From Paenibacillus sp. V4I7 (lineage in GTDB: Bacteria > Bacillota > Bacilli > Paenibacillales > NBRC-103111): a DNA stretch of 64,000 nt. The stretch is taken from positions 2,418,001-2,482,000 of the forward strand of contig NZ_JAUSZD010000002.1 of the NCBI RefSeq assembly GCF_030817275.1, given 5' to 3'. Positions 9,269-17,053 of this stretch are shown one piece after another. Numbering within the stretch: the first letter of the stretch is position 1; each line of letters begins with the position of its first letter. The position numbers were made by a program, and so were the translations under genes. The notes below the pieces were generated by a model. The model saw nothing but the letters and a program-made list of their open reading frames with translations. It was not told where the DNA came from and did not search any database.

Positions 9269-10111
9269 ATGACGACAATCAAGATTATCACAGATAGCAG
9301 TTGCGACCTTCCCAAAATGATCGTAGACGAGATAGGAATTGCGATTGTTCCCTTATCCGTACATTTTGGAGAGGAATGCATGCCACCTGACATGGAGCTA
9401 GCTGATTTTTATGCGAGAATGAAAAAGGAGAGCGTCCTGCCGAAGACGTCAAGTCCGGCTCCGCAGCTATTCCTCGCTGAGTATCAGAAAGCCCAGGTAG
9501 ATCAAGATATTCTAGTGATCAGTCTTTCATCGGCTCTTAGCAGTACCTACCATCATGCAGTCATGGCGAAAGAGATGCTACTTGAAGAAGGTTATGCAGG
9601 TCGTATCGAGGTGATTGATTCAAAAACAACTTCACTTGGACTTGGCGTTCTCGTCTATAAGGCTGCCAAACTGGCGGAAGCGAATGTGCCTTTTGAACAA
9701 ATTGTAGAAGTGATAGGGCAAGCTGTAAAGACTTCAGGCACTTACTTCTTTTTAGACACGCTTGAAAATGTAATAAAAGGTGGCAGGCTCGACCGAGTGC
9801 GGGGAGCTGTTGCGTCTGTATTGAATATTAAGCTTCTGATGAAAGCCAGTGAAGAAGGTGCCGTGGAAGTGATAGAGAAAATCCGCGGCACCCAGCAAGC
9901 CTTGAAACGATTAATTTCCAAAGTGGGCGAAACTCACCACGATTTCGATAAAGATGTGATTGCCATCGCACATAGTAATTGTGAGGATAGAGCGCGTGAA
10001 GTCTTGAACCAACTACTTGAGAAATATCCGTTCCGCAAAGTGCTGTTCGCTAACATGGGCACGGTGATTGGTACCTATGCTGGTGAAGGCGGCGTACTGA
10101 TCGCTTACTAA
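9269..10111 (+). CDS. DegV family protein (FakB-like fatty acid binding), copy 2
   Basis: A second DegV protein of about 280 residues with TDSSCDLPK at the N-terminus, TSSPAP, SLSSALSST and DTLENVIKGGRLD, in the same order as its neighbour. The two copies differ clearly in sequence, so the tandem is an old duplication or a specialised pair that may bind different acyl chains. ATG 9269 is taken as start; GTG 9260 is an in-frame alternative, and neither has a strong ribosome binding site. A strong terminator follows. Confidence 0.84.
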   Translation: MTTIKIITDSSCDLPKMIVDEIGIAIVPLSVHFGEECMPPDMELADFYARMKKESVLPKTSSPAPQLFLAEYQKAQVDQDILVISLSSALSSTYHHAVMAKEMLLEEGYAGRIEVIDSKTTSLGLGVLVYKAAKLAEANVPFEQIVEVIGQAVKTSGTYFFLDTLENVIKGGRLDRVRGAVASVLNIKLLMKASEEGAVEVIEKIRGTQQALKRLISKVGETHHDFDKDVIAIAHSNCEDRAREVLNQLLEKYPFRKVLFANMGTVIGTYAGEGGVLIAY

Positions 10112-10118
10112 AAACGTG

Positions 10119-10172
10119 AGAAAAGACACCTAGTTACTCGATCCTTAGGATCGGTGAACAGGTGTCTTTTTT
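10119..10172. terminator. intrinsic terminator after the DegV pair
   Basis: Long stem AAAAGACACCT...AGGTGTCTTTTTT with an inner CGATCC/GGATCG helix. A-tract and T-tract on both sides make it usable from both directions; the convergent helD gene ends just beyond. Confidence 0.85.
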
Positions 10173-10199
10173 CATAGTTGGAAACTGTATTGCTTGAAA

Positions 10200-12362
10200 C
10201 TATCCGGGATAATGGGTTTCCACAATCTCTGTATCTTCCGTTGAGACAAGAGGGGACAGCTCTCCTGGAGCCATTAGCCATAATTCATGAAGGGCGCGTG
10301 TACAGCCAACATACAATAGTTTGGCATCCATGAATGTTGCTTCGTAATGCCCGGCAGTAACATCCATGAGTAGAACGGCATCAAATTCAAGTCCTTTGGT
10401 CAAAAAGACGGGAAGGACCGAGATGCCACCGCGGTAAACCCGCTGCTTGGAAGTTATGAGATTCGTTTCGATGCCAGCTTCAGTCAACGCAGCATGCAGC
10501 TCCTGTGCTTGCTTCTCCGTACGGGCAACAACAGCGATTGTACTCGAGCTTCCTTGCTTCAAGGTTATGATGGCACGCTGCAGCAGCGGCAATCGGCCTT
10601 TGATGTCCGTCTGTAGTACTCGGACTTTGTTGCCGCTGCGGAACACAGGTACAGCAAGGAGCGGATTCTCGACGCCTCGTTTCAAGACCTGATTGGCAAA
10701 CAGGATGATTTCCATAGTGGAACGATAACTGCGTTCCAGCTCGAAATAACCGGTTTCGTCAGTCTGGAACAAGCTGGAAAATTCCTTCCAGTTTGTGATG
10801 CCTTGATATGCGTGAATTCCCTGTGATAAATCACCAAGTATCGTAAACGAGCTGTTTCGTGTGTAAGAATCAAGGACAGCCACTTGGAAAGGTGAAAAGT
10901 CCTGCGCCTCATCGATTACGACATGGTCGAATAACCGGTTAGAGGGAATGCCGAAAAGGCGTGTATGAATATAAAGGAGTGGAGCGAGATCCTCGAGCTG
11001 CACTTCTTTTTTCTTGAAAAGCTTCAGCGAAGCGGTGACAATAGGTTCTGGTATTTGGTTGAGTAGGTCAATGGGCAAGCTGTCCGGACGACCTTTGTCC
11101 GCGAAGAGCATTTTGTAGAAGCTGAATGCCGAGTGATCGGGCCATCCTGTCAGATACGTGCGCAAGCGCTGCGAAGCTTTCTTTTTCAGCTCTTTCTTGC
11201 GACTTTGCTCCCAAATCTTGTCGAGCTGAATTTCCATCCAGCGTTTGATCCGAGCAATGACGCGCTCGCGCCTTTTGACAAGCGGATAGTGCTTGTTCTC
11301 TACGAAAAACCATTCGCGAATGGATGCAATTGGAAGCTTAATACCCTCCCACGGGATGAAATCCGAAGTAGGTACATAAGACTCTTCGAACCTTGTCAGA
11401 CAGTGATCTAGGTATTGTTTAAAAGCAATGGACCCTTTAAATCTTCCCGGCGCTTGATCATCTACCGGAGGTCTTTTACTGCCAAGCGAGAACCAGGTTT
11501 GAAGAACTAGTGCTTGATCTGCTAGCTTCACTTCTTGATCCAGCACATCAAGTGCCCAATCAGTGAAAGTGCTTTGCTGGATATTTCCGACTCCAAGTTC
11601 AGGCAGTACACCAGAGATGTAGTCGAGGAACATGGAGTTGGGTGCAAAAATGATCATCCGCTCTGCACGAACCTGTTCGCGGTATTGATAGAGTAAGAAA
11701 GCAAGTCGATGCAAGGCGACAGTCGTTTTACCGCTTCCTGCGACCCCTTGGATAATCAGTGCTGTATTCTTCGCTGCGCGGATAATGCGGTCTTGCTCAG
11801 CTTGGATTGTAGATACAATGTCGCGCAGCTTATTGTCTTTATTTTCGCCAAGTCGGTAGAGTAAGAATTCATCGCCGACAACCATAGAGTCTTCATTACG
11901 GTCATAAGTATCAACGACACGTTGGAGAATTTGTTTACGGACGACGAGGTTACGCTTGAGATATACGAGGCCATCGATAAGACCGTCTGGTGAATCATAA
12001 GAAGCAGCGTCCAGCCCACCCGTAAATGAATAGAAAAGGCTAGCTACTGGTGCCCGCCAGTCAATGACAAGCAATTGGCCTGTTCGCTCATCCTCGACGC
12101 CTGATTTACCAATATAAAGGGGAAGGGCGGAAGCCGATCCAGTCTCTTGGAAGTCAAGGCGGCCGAAATACGGTTCATCAACGGCTTTAGCTAAATTGTG
12201 TCGGCCATTCTCACGTGCTGCCTCCAACGCTTGTTCTGTTAAATCCGGACCGTAATAAACAGGAGTCGACCTAAGCCGCTCAAGCTGTTTGTCAATCTCC
12301 GCATTCGTTTGCTCAAGTTGTTGTAATTCTTCTTGATAGGCACTTTGAGTCTTTGTGTCCAA
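10200..12362 (-). CDS. helD: HelD-like RNA polymerase recycling ATPase (UvrD/Rep fold)
   Basis: A 720-residue superfamily 1 ATPase. An N-terminal antiparallel coiled coil (about residues 5-60) is followed by VIDWRAPVASLFY, Walker A GVAGSGKTT at 206-214, Walker B VIDEAQDFSP and C-terminal helicase motifs (LERSYRST, FLTKGLEFDAV, YVGCTRA). HelD proteins free stalled RNA polymerase from DNA. The length is close to the Bacillus protein. The start is TTG at 12362, supported by AGGAGG upstream with an eleven-base spacer. Monocistronic. Confidence 0.88.
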   Translation of the reverse strand: MDTKTQSAYQEELQQLEQTNAEIDKQLERLRSTPVYYGPDLTEQALEAARENGRHNLAKAVDEPYFGRLDFQETGSASALPLYIGKSGVEDERTGQLLVIDWRAPVASLFYSFTGGLDAASYDSPDGLIDGLVYLKRNLVVRKQILQRVVDTYDRNEDSMVVGDEFLLYRLGENKDNKLRDIVSTIQAEQDRIIRAAKNTALIIQGVAGSGKTTVALHRLAFLLYQYREQVRAERMIIFAPNSMFLDYISGVLPELGVGNIQQSTFTDWALDVLDQEVKLADQALVLQTWFSLGSKRPPVDDQAPGRFKGSIAFKQYLDHCLTRFEESYVPTSDFIPWEGIKLPIASIREWFFVENKHYPLVKRRERVIARIKRWMEIQLDKIWEQSRKKELKKKASQRLRTYLTGWPDHSAFSFYKMLFADKGRPDSLPIDLLNQIPEPIVTASLKLFKKKEVQLEDLAPLLYIHTRLFGIPSNRLFDHVVIDEAQDFSPFQVAVLDSYTRNSSFTILGDLSQGIHAYQGITNWKEFSSLFQTDETGYFELERSYRSTMEIILFANQVLKRGVENPLLAVPVFRSGNKVRVLQTDIKGRLPLLQRAIITLKQGSSSTIAVVARTEKQAQELHAALTEAGIETNLITSKQRVYRGGISVLPVFLTKGLEFDAVLLMDVTAGHYEATFMDAKLLYVGCTRALHELWLMAPGELSPLVSTEDTEIVETHYPG

Positions 12363-12537
12363 GATCAGTTACCTCCTAAGATCAGATGTTGTCTATTTTA
12401 TGAAATAAACAGGTAAACAATATATCACACCTGTCAGTATATGGGAAGCTAAACTGTCAAGCTTGTGATTTGGGCTCACCTAAGAAAGAATGTTATAATG
12501 GACAGGAACTTATTATAATTTGAAGGAGTGCGGAGCT

Positions 12538-13017
12538 ATGTCCATCTATAATATTGAGGTTCAAACGATCTCAGGCGAAACGAAGTCACTTTCCGAATAT
12601 AAAGGAAAAGTGCTGCTTATTGTAAATACAGCAAGTGCATGTGGGCTTACACCGCATTATAAAGGGCTCCAAAGCTTATATGAGCAGTATCAAGATACAG
12701 GATTGGTTGTTCTGGGATTCCCTTGTAATCAGTTTGGCGGTCAAGAACCAGGCACGAATGAAGATATCCAAAGCTTTTGCGAACTCAACTACCAAGTGAC
12801 ATTCCCGTTATTTGATAAAATCGATGTGAAGGGTGAAAATGCTCATCCTTTATATACTTACTTGTTAAACCATACACCTGAACCGTATCGTACAGGAGAA
12901 ATCGAATGGAATTTCGTGAAATTCTTAGTTGATGCAAGCGGTATTGTTGTTAAGCAATATAGCGCTAGTACCGATCCAGCGACTATCGCTCCGGATATCG
13001 AAGCAATTCTAGCATAG
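12538..13017 (+). CDS. cysteine-type glutathione peroxidase family protein
   Basis: A 159-residue thiol peroxidase with the full catalytic tetrad: Cys35 in NTASACGLT, Gln69 in FGGQEPG, and Trp124-Asn125 in EWNF. Selenocysteine is replaced by cysteine, as in other Bacillales. In bacteria without glutathione these enzymes use thioredoxin. GAAGGAGT precedes the ATG at 12538; the in-frame TTG at 12520 overlaps that site and is not used. A TATAAT-like -10 lies about 40 bases upstream. It is followed by the leader-ORF region. Confidence 0.9.
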   Translation: MSIYNIEVQTISGETKSLSEYKGKVLLIVNTASACGLTPHYKGLQSLYEQYQDTGLVVLGFPCNQFGGQEPGTNEDIQSFCELNYQVTFPLFDKIDVKGENAHPLYTYLLNHTPEPYRTGEIEWNFVKFLVDASGIVVKQYSASTDPATIAPDIEAILA

Positions 13018-13096
13018 ATAGATAAAAAAGCTGTTGCATCTACGACAGCGGCTCGCTATAATCAAAATATTCATTAGGTTGAAGGAGACGAATCAT

Positions 13097-13147
13097 ATGA
13101 AGAATACAGCTTGGTTCGTACAAATTCATTATTTTTATAGGCGTTAG
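13097..13147 (+). CDS. 16-codon leader ORF
   Basis: Reads MKNTAWFVQIHYFYRR and then TAG. GAAGGAG lies 9 bases before the ATG, a strong and well-spaced site for so short a frame. The stop codon is inside the first half of a perfect 8-bp hairpin (GCGTTAGC with GCTAACGC), so a terminating or stalled ribosome would block that hairpin. Placed upstream of alternative hairpins and a terminator, it looks like a regulatory leader peptide. It is not a classic amino-acid-counting leader, since no residue is strongly repeated apart from aromatic ones and a final Arg-Arg. Confidence 0.6.
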   Translation: MKNTAWFVQIHYFYRR

Positions 13148-13221
13148 CACACACCTGTACATATCAGGGTGGGCTAACGCATTTCGCGTTGGCCTCCCTG
13201 CGGGATAGCAATTCGCGCAGG
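13141..13221 (+). promoter_or_regulatory. mutually exclusive hairpins of a probable attenuator
   Basis: Segment 13141-13148 (GCGTTAGC) can pair with 13173-13180 (GCTAACGC). Segment 13172-13180 can instead pair with 13186-13194 (GGCTAACGC with GCGTTGGCC). Segment 13197-13202 (CCTGCG) can pair with 13216-13221 (CGCAGG), which takes away part of the 5' arm of the terminator at 13214-13245. Chained alternative pairings of this type are the hallmark of ribosome-controlled attenuators. Confidence 0.6.
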
Positions 13222-13245
13222 ACCATAGGTCCGGCGCGTTTTTTT
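13214..13245 (+). terminator. leader terminator of the attenuator
   Basis: CGCGC and GGACC arms pair with GGTCC and GCGCG arms around an ATA loop with one A/G mismatch, then seven T. It is GC-rich and lies about 30 bases before the downstream start codon, so it should act as a premature terminator. Confidence 0.8.
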
Positions 13246-13275
13246 ATCTCGTTAAGAAAGGGAAGGGTGGATGGT

Positions 13276-13641
13276 ATGCGAAACGTGGAAGGATCAAATG
13301 TAGGTTGGAGTTCAGAAGATTCGTATGGAAAGCAGTTAGAACAGCAAACGATGGTAATCCTTCTTGCTCCCAAAGCTTCTGAAGCTGCATGTCGAATGAC
13401 AAATGAGCTAAAACTAGCTGGTATAGGTATTATGATGGTTGATGAGAAGTTGGATGTGGATAGGCAGCTAACTGCTGCGACAAAGTTTGGAATTCGCTTT
13501 ATCATCTGTATAGGCTTGACAGACAGCTCGAATGACCAAGTAAAGTTAATGGATATGCTAGATCTGCACGAGAAAGTGATGCCGATAGATCAAGCCATTT
13601 ATTGCATCGAAAAGATTTATCCGCCAGCAGCTTTTACCTAA
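13276..13641 (+). CDS. stand-alone HisRS-type anticodon-binding domain protein
   Basis: A 121-residue protein that, after about 25 residues, matches the class IIa aminoacyl-tRNA synthetase anticodon-binding fold: a VILLAPKA strand, a NELKLAGIGIMM helix-strand, DRQLTAATKFGIRFIICIG and a final QAIYCIEKI helix. It most resembles the histidyl-tRNA synthetase C-terminus but has no catalytic domain. Its role is unknown; tRNA binding or a regulatory role is inference. AAGGGTGG lies 5 bases before the ATG. It sits behind the leader ORF and terminator and leads into the PIG-L gene. Confidence 0.7.
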   Translation: MRNVEGSNVGWSSEDSYGKQLEQQTMVILLAPKASEAACRMTNELKLAGIGIMMVDEKLDVDRQLTAATKFGIRFIICIGLTDSSNDQVKLMDMLDLHEKVMPIDQAIYCIEKIYPPAAFT

Positions 13642-13660
13642 TACAGACTGGAGTGAAGAG

Positions 13661-14350
13661 ATGAAGCACCGATATGGATTTATTTATGCACATCCGGATG
13701 ATGAGACGTTTCTTAGTGCGTGCATTATTCACCAGCTTGCCGAACAAGGGAAAAACCCTGTTTTATTGTTGGCAACACGAGGGGAAGCGGGTAGGCAAGG
13801 GTTAGAGCGGGCAACCAATAGATCAGAACTGGCTAAGCTGCGAGAGAAAGAGATGGATGAAGCCGCCAAAGTGCTGGGCTTGTCACACGTGGAGCACCTG
13901 GGCCATCCGGATGGTCAGCTCGCAGAGATTGATTTCAATGCTCTTGTTGAAGGTGTTATTGCTTTTATTCAGCGGTATGAGGTCGAGGTTCTATTCACAT
14001 TTCCGGAAGATGGGGGCAATGGTCACCCCGATCATATCGCCATTTCCAAAGCGACAACAGCGGCTGTATGGAGCGGGAAATGTCCAAGTGTACGCAAGTT
14101 ATATTATGCAGCAGCGGCTTCCTTAAGAGCCAAAGGTCATAAGCCTTCGATAGAAGTAGATACAGAGGCTGGTTGGCCAATCAAGGCAGCAGCCTTGCGG
14201 GCTCATGCAACCCAGTATGTGGCTATTGCCAAATACTTCGGTGACCTTAATATTTTTCCGGAAAATCGTAGATGGGAAGCTTTTGTGCTTGGTTGGCAGG
14301 ATGGAACAATGTGGCCAGAGCAGGACCTAACGAAGGAACTGGAAGAATAG
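13661..14350 (+). CDS. PIG-L/LmbE family deacetylase
   Basis: A 229-residue zinc-dependent N-deacetylase-type protein. The AHPDDE motif at about residues 10-15 and GHPDH near 125 supply the metal ligands and catalytic Asp. Relatives remove acetyl groups from N-acetylglucosamine-type conjugates, including the bacillithiol precursor (BshB). The match to BshB1/BshB2 is not close enough for me to name it so. GGAGTGAAGAG precedes the ATG. It lies 20 bases behind the anticodon-binding protein gene and is probably co-transcribed with it. Confidence 0.8.
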   Translation: MKHRYGFIYAHPDDETFLSACIIHQLAEQGKNPVLLLATRGEAGRQGLERATNRSELAKLREKEMDEAAKVLGLSHVEHLGHPDGQLAEIDFNALVEGVIAFIQRYEVEVLFTFPEDGGNGHPDHIAISKATTAAVWSGKCPSVRKLYYAAAASLRAKGHKPSIEVDTEAGWPIKAAALRAHATQYVAIAKYFGDLNIFPENRRWEAFVLGWQDGTMWPEQDLTKELEE

Positions 14351-14395
14351 GGATATGAAGTGGTATAATAGGGGACAAGGCAGGTGAACGACTTC

Positions 14396-14932
14396 ATGGC
14401 AATTATGGCTAAGATTGAAGCTGTGCTTATCGCGGATGACGCTTCAACATTTGTAACGAGAGTAATCGACGGTGTCGAACTAAGTTTTGGGGGCATTGAA
14501 GGCGATCGCCACTTCGGGTTATTCGCCAAAGCAGACTCGCGGCAGCCCATGTATAAGAGAGGCCAAGAGATTATGAATCGTCGTCAACTCAGTATTGTAT
14601 CTGTTGAGGAACTGCAAGGCATTGCTCAGCGACTGGGTGTGGAAACTATTAAACCTGAATGGTTAGGTGCCAATATTGTTGTGAGCGGTGCTCCTGAATT
14701 AACCAAGCTTCCTATGGGAATCCGAATGATCCTGCCAAGTGGAGGCGGACTTGTGTGCGAAGGTGAGAATGAGCCCTGTGCAGGTCCTGGTAAGCAGATT
14801 GCCAATTATTACGGAGACAGAAGCCTAACTCAACAATTTATCAAACATGCAGGGCAAAGCAGAGGGATTGTCGCTTACGTGGAACGCCCAGGTGAAATAA
14901 AAACAGGTGACATGGTCGAGATTCAAATTTAG
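14396..14932 (+). CDS. MOSC domain protein
   Basis: A 178-residue MOSC-type protein with EGDRHFG, a RRQLSIVSVEEL segment, LGANIVVSG and the Cys-bearing ENEPCAGPG near residue 126. MOSC domains are sulfur carriers that bind or transfer molybdenum cofactor sulfur; this stand-alone version has an unknown substrate. The start is ATG 14396; GTG 14384 and ATG 14405 are in-frame options. A TATAAT sequence is seen at about 14363, inside the gap after the PIG-L gene. Confidence 0.8.
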   Translation: MAIMAKIEAVLIADDASTFVTRVIDGVELSFGGIEGDRHFGLFAKADSRQPMYKRGQEIMNRRQLSIVSVEELQGIAQRLGVETIKPEWLGANIVVSGAPELTKLPMGIRMILPSGGGLVCEGENEPCAGPGKQIANYYGDRSLTQQFIKHAGQSRGIVAYVERPGEIKTGDMVEIQI

Positions 14933-15034
14933 TTGCATTTATTTTACGAGGTACCCCCAGAAGTGTGCGCCTCCTCTCGAAATCTAAATTAGAGAGCTTT
15001 ATCATAGAGAAATGGATCAGGAAGGTGTGGAGAA

Positions 15035-15238
15035 ATGTCACTTTGCAACTGTGAAACATGCGGACAAGTCTATATTTCGAAATTTGAAAAACGTTGCAAA
15101 TCTTGCTCCCAGCTTCATTTGAATGAGTCGCACAAAGTGAAGGATTTCGTTCGGGCTCATCCGCGTGCCACACTTATTGAGGTTTACCACCAAACGGGTG
15201 TATCTCTAAAAACAATTAAAGAACTTATGAGAGCTTGA
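15035..15238 (+). CDS. small zinc-ribbon protein, YvyF-like
   Basis: A 67-residue protein. The first ~30 residues hold two cysteine pairs (Cys4/6/9 region and CKSC), like a zinc ribbon. The rest has the helix pattern of the YvyF/TIGR03826 flagellar-operon family (VKDFVRAHPRATLIEV then a helix-turn-helix-like TGVSLKTIKELM). It is shorter than YvyF and not in a flagellar operon here, so the family call is tentative and no function is assigned. GGAAGGTG precedes the ATG. Confidence 0.65.
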   Translation: MSLCNCETCGQVYISKFEKRCKSCSQLHLNESHKVKDFVRAHPRATLIEVYHQTGVSLKTIKELMRA

Positions 15239-15271
15239 ATACATAGTAAACGACAAACGTGGTGGTTCTAT

Positions 15272-15312
15272 AAAAAAAGCCTTCAATTCCCAAGTGGGAT
15301 TGAAGGCTTTTA
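15272..15312. terminator. bidirectional intrinsic terminator
   Basis: AAAAGCCTTCAATCCCA-type stem pairing with GGGATTGAAGGCTTTT, flanked by A- and T-tracts. It serves the small zinc-ribbon gene and the convergent VWA gene. Confidence 0.85.
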
Positions 15313-15331
15313 CGCTATTTTGAAGCTGTCA

Positions 15332-17041
15332 CTATCGCTTTGCAAACACATCCAGCAGAAGTTCATCCTTCACAGGATCTTGAACATCCCATGCTGTAGC
15401 GAATCTAACTTGGTGAGAAACGCCGACAATTTCGTATTTCTGAACAAGATGTTGGCGCGCTGAGCCGATAATGAGCGAATGCAGTCGCAGCTGCTTCTTC
15501 TGACCAAGGGTGCCAAGCTTCTGCAGCGTTGCTTTGGAGATTTGGCCGACACCATCGGTGACCATCACGAAGTCGGCATCGTGAAACTGCCGCTCGTGCT
15601 GTACGATGTCCATGCCTCTACTCAGCGGCGCATCGAAGTTCGTGCCGCCACCGAAAGCGAGCTGAGCCAGCCCATAGAAGCGGTCCCAATCCGGCCGCTT
15701 ATAGGACAGAACATGCTCGATGAGCTCGCCCTTCGCCCCGAACAGGAGCAGGACGAAGTCCCGCCGTTCGAGGAGGGAGAAGGAGGCGAAGGTCGCCGTA
15801 AACAGCTGCGCAAGCCGCAGCTTGCTGCCCCGCATGGAGTGGGAGGTATCGAGCATGCAGATAACAGGACCTTTCTGCGGCTCTTCAACAGAGCCGGTGT
15901 AGTTATAGGTCATGAGCTTATTTTCCATCCATTTAACGAGAAAATAAGGCTCGAAATCTTCGTCAGCGAGCAGGCTGGCTTCGCTCGGAAGCAAATGTGC
16001 GATGTCGCCAGACTGGCGTAAATCGTCGTAGGCTTCCGGCATGTAAGGCGAGCGCAGCTTCTTACGCTGCACCCGAAGGTGATGGATGTTCCGTCCCACC
16101 TCCTGCAGGAAAGACACCAGATCCTTGCTGCGCTTCAGTTTCTCAATCCACTGCACGTAGTGCTCGAACGTCTGCCGCCGTAATTTCCCCAGCTCGCTGC
16201 CCCAGCGCCGGTTCGCGAGCCGTTGACTAGCTTGCACGAGCTCGTACACATTGAAGCTGTCCGCCTCTTCGAGGGACAGCGTCTCCTTTAAAGCCTGACC
16301 GAGCCAGTCACCCAGCTCGGTCTCGATCTCCTTCATGGCCGCGAGGTCGCGCGCGCTCATGCGGTCCAGCTGCCGCTGGCGGCGCTCGAGTTCCTCTTCC
16401 GCCTTGCGCAGCTTCGCCTTCAGCTTATCGCGCTTCATGAACTCGGTGCGCATCTCGCTTTGCAGCTCCGCGATGCGCTGCTTCAGCGCACGTATCTCCT
16501 CCGCGATGAGCGGCCGCGAATCGACGGCTTCCTGCTTGTCTTCGACGGCGCGCTTCCCTTGCTGCAGCGTGTAGCCAACGAGCCTAAGCTTCTCGATTTG
16601 CTTCTCGGTGAGACGCTCACTGACGCTCTTTTCCTCTTGTCCGCTCATTTGCTGCTTCTTCTCGAAGCCGAAGCCGCTCATTTGCTGTTCCTTTTGTCTG
16701 CGTTTGACTTCTTTCTCATAAGACTCAGTAAGCCACATCAGCGCCTTGAGTGCGGTTTTGAAAGAGGCATTCACTTGCCCGATTGTACGAGGGTGAATGG
16801 ACACATAGAAGTACTGCTTACGCAGTGTTAAGACCATCCAGCGGTGGAAGGGGGTTTCCTCTACAGTGCCGTCCACCTCAGGCTTCGTTAAATAAAAGCA
16901 CATGAAAAAATCAGCAAAGAGCTCCAGCGTAAACCAAGGGGCTTGCCTTACGGCCTCGCGCATCCATTCTTGTGCGACGCGCGAGGAGTGTACGTAGCCC
17001 TCGAACACATACCTGTCAACCCGAGTGCAGCGTATGATCAT
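15332..17041 (-). CDS. VWA domain protein, ViaA/CoxE-like partner of MoxR ATPase
   Basis: A 569-residue protein. The middle (about residues 150-240) is a strongly charged coiled coil. The C-terminal ~190 residues form a von Willebrand A domain with the metal-site motif DTSHS, then GGTNFD and VTDGVGQ. MoxR-type ATPases usually work with a VWA partner to remodel or assemble protein complexes. Bases from about 15,560 to 16,600 are clearly more GC-rich than the flanks. AGAGG precedes the ATG. It follows the AAA+ gene by 12 bases in the same operon. Confidence 0.83.
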   Translation of the reverse strand: MIIRCTRVDRYVFEGYVHSSRVAQEWMREAVRQAPWFTLELFADFFMCFYLTKPEVDGTVEETPFHRWMVLTLRKQYFYVSIHPRTIGQVNASFKTALKALMWLTESYEKEVKRRQKEQQMSGFGFEKKQQMSGQEEKSVSERLTEKQIEKLRLVGYTLQQGKRAVEDKQEAVDSRPLIAEEIRALKQRIAELQSEMRTEFMKRDKLKAKLRKAEEELERRQRQLDRMSARDLAAMKEIETELGDWLGQALKETLSLEEADSFNVYELVQASQRLANRRWGSELGKLRRQTFEHYVQWIEKLKRSKDLVSFLQEVGRNIHHLRVQRKKLRSPYMPEAYDDLRQSGDIAHLLPSEASLLADEDFEPYFLVKWMENKLMTYNYTGSVEEPQKGPVICMLDTSHSMRGSKLRLAQLFTATFASFSLLERRDFVLLLFGAKGELIEHVLSYKRPDWDRFYGLAQLAFGGGTNFDAPLSRGMDIVQHERQFHDADFVMVTDGVGQISKATLQKLGTLGQKKQLRLHSLIIGSARQHLVQKYEIVGVSHQVRFATAWDVQDPVKDELLLDVFAKR

Positions 17042-17053
17042 ATAGGTAACCTC

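Noticed and set aside
13161..13200. A T-box riboswitch, because of AGGGTGG followed by an ACGC/GCGT helix and CCCT
   Set aside because: The bulge reads TGGGCTA and not TGGNACC, six extra bases lie on the 3' side, no Stem I or specifier loop is visible upstream, and a 9-bp alternative helix uses the same bases. I keep only a note that UGGG would fit tRNA-His.
13661..14350. Naming the PIG-L gene bshB (bacillithiol synthesis)
   Set aside because: Metal motifs are shared by the whole family and the rest of the sequence does not follow BshB1 or BshB2 closely; no other bsh gene is adjacent.
15479..16574. Long plus-strand frames opposite the VWA gene
   Set aside because: They are by-products of the GC-rich, Arg/Glu/Ala-rich VWA gene on the minus strand; no ribosome binding sites and no family features.
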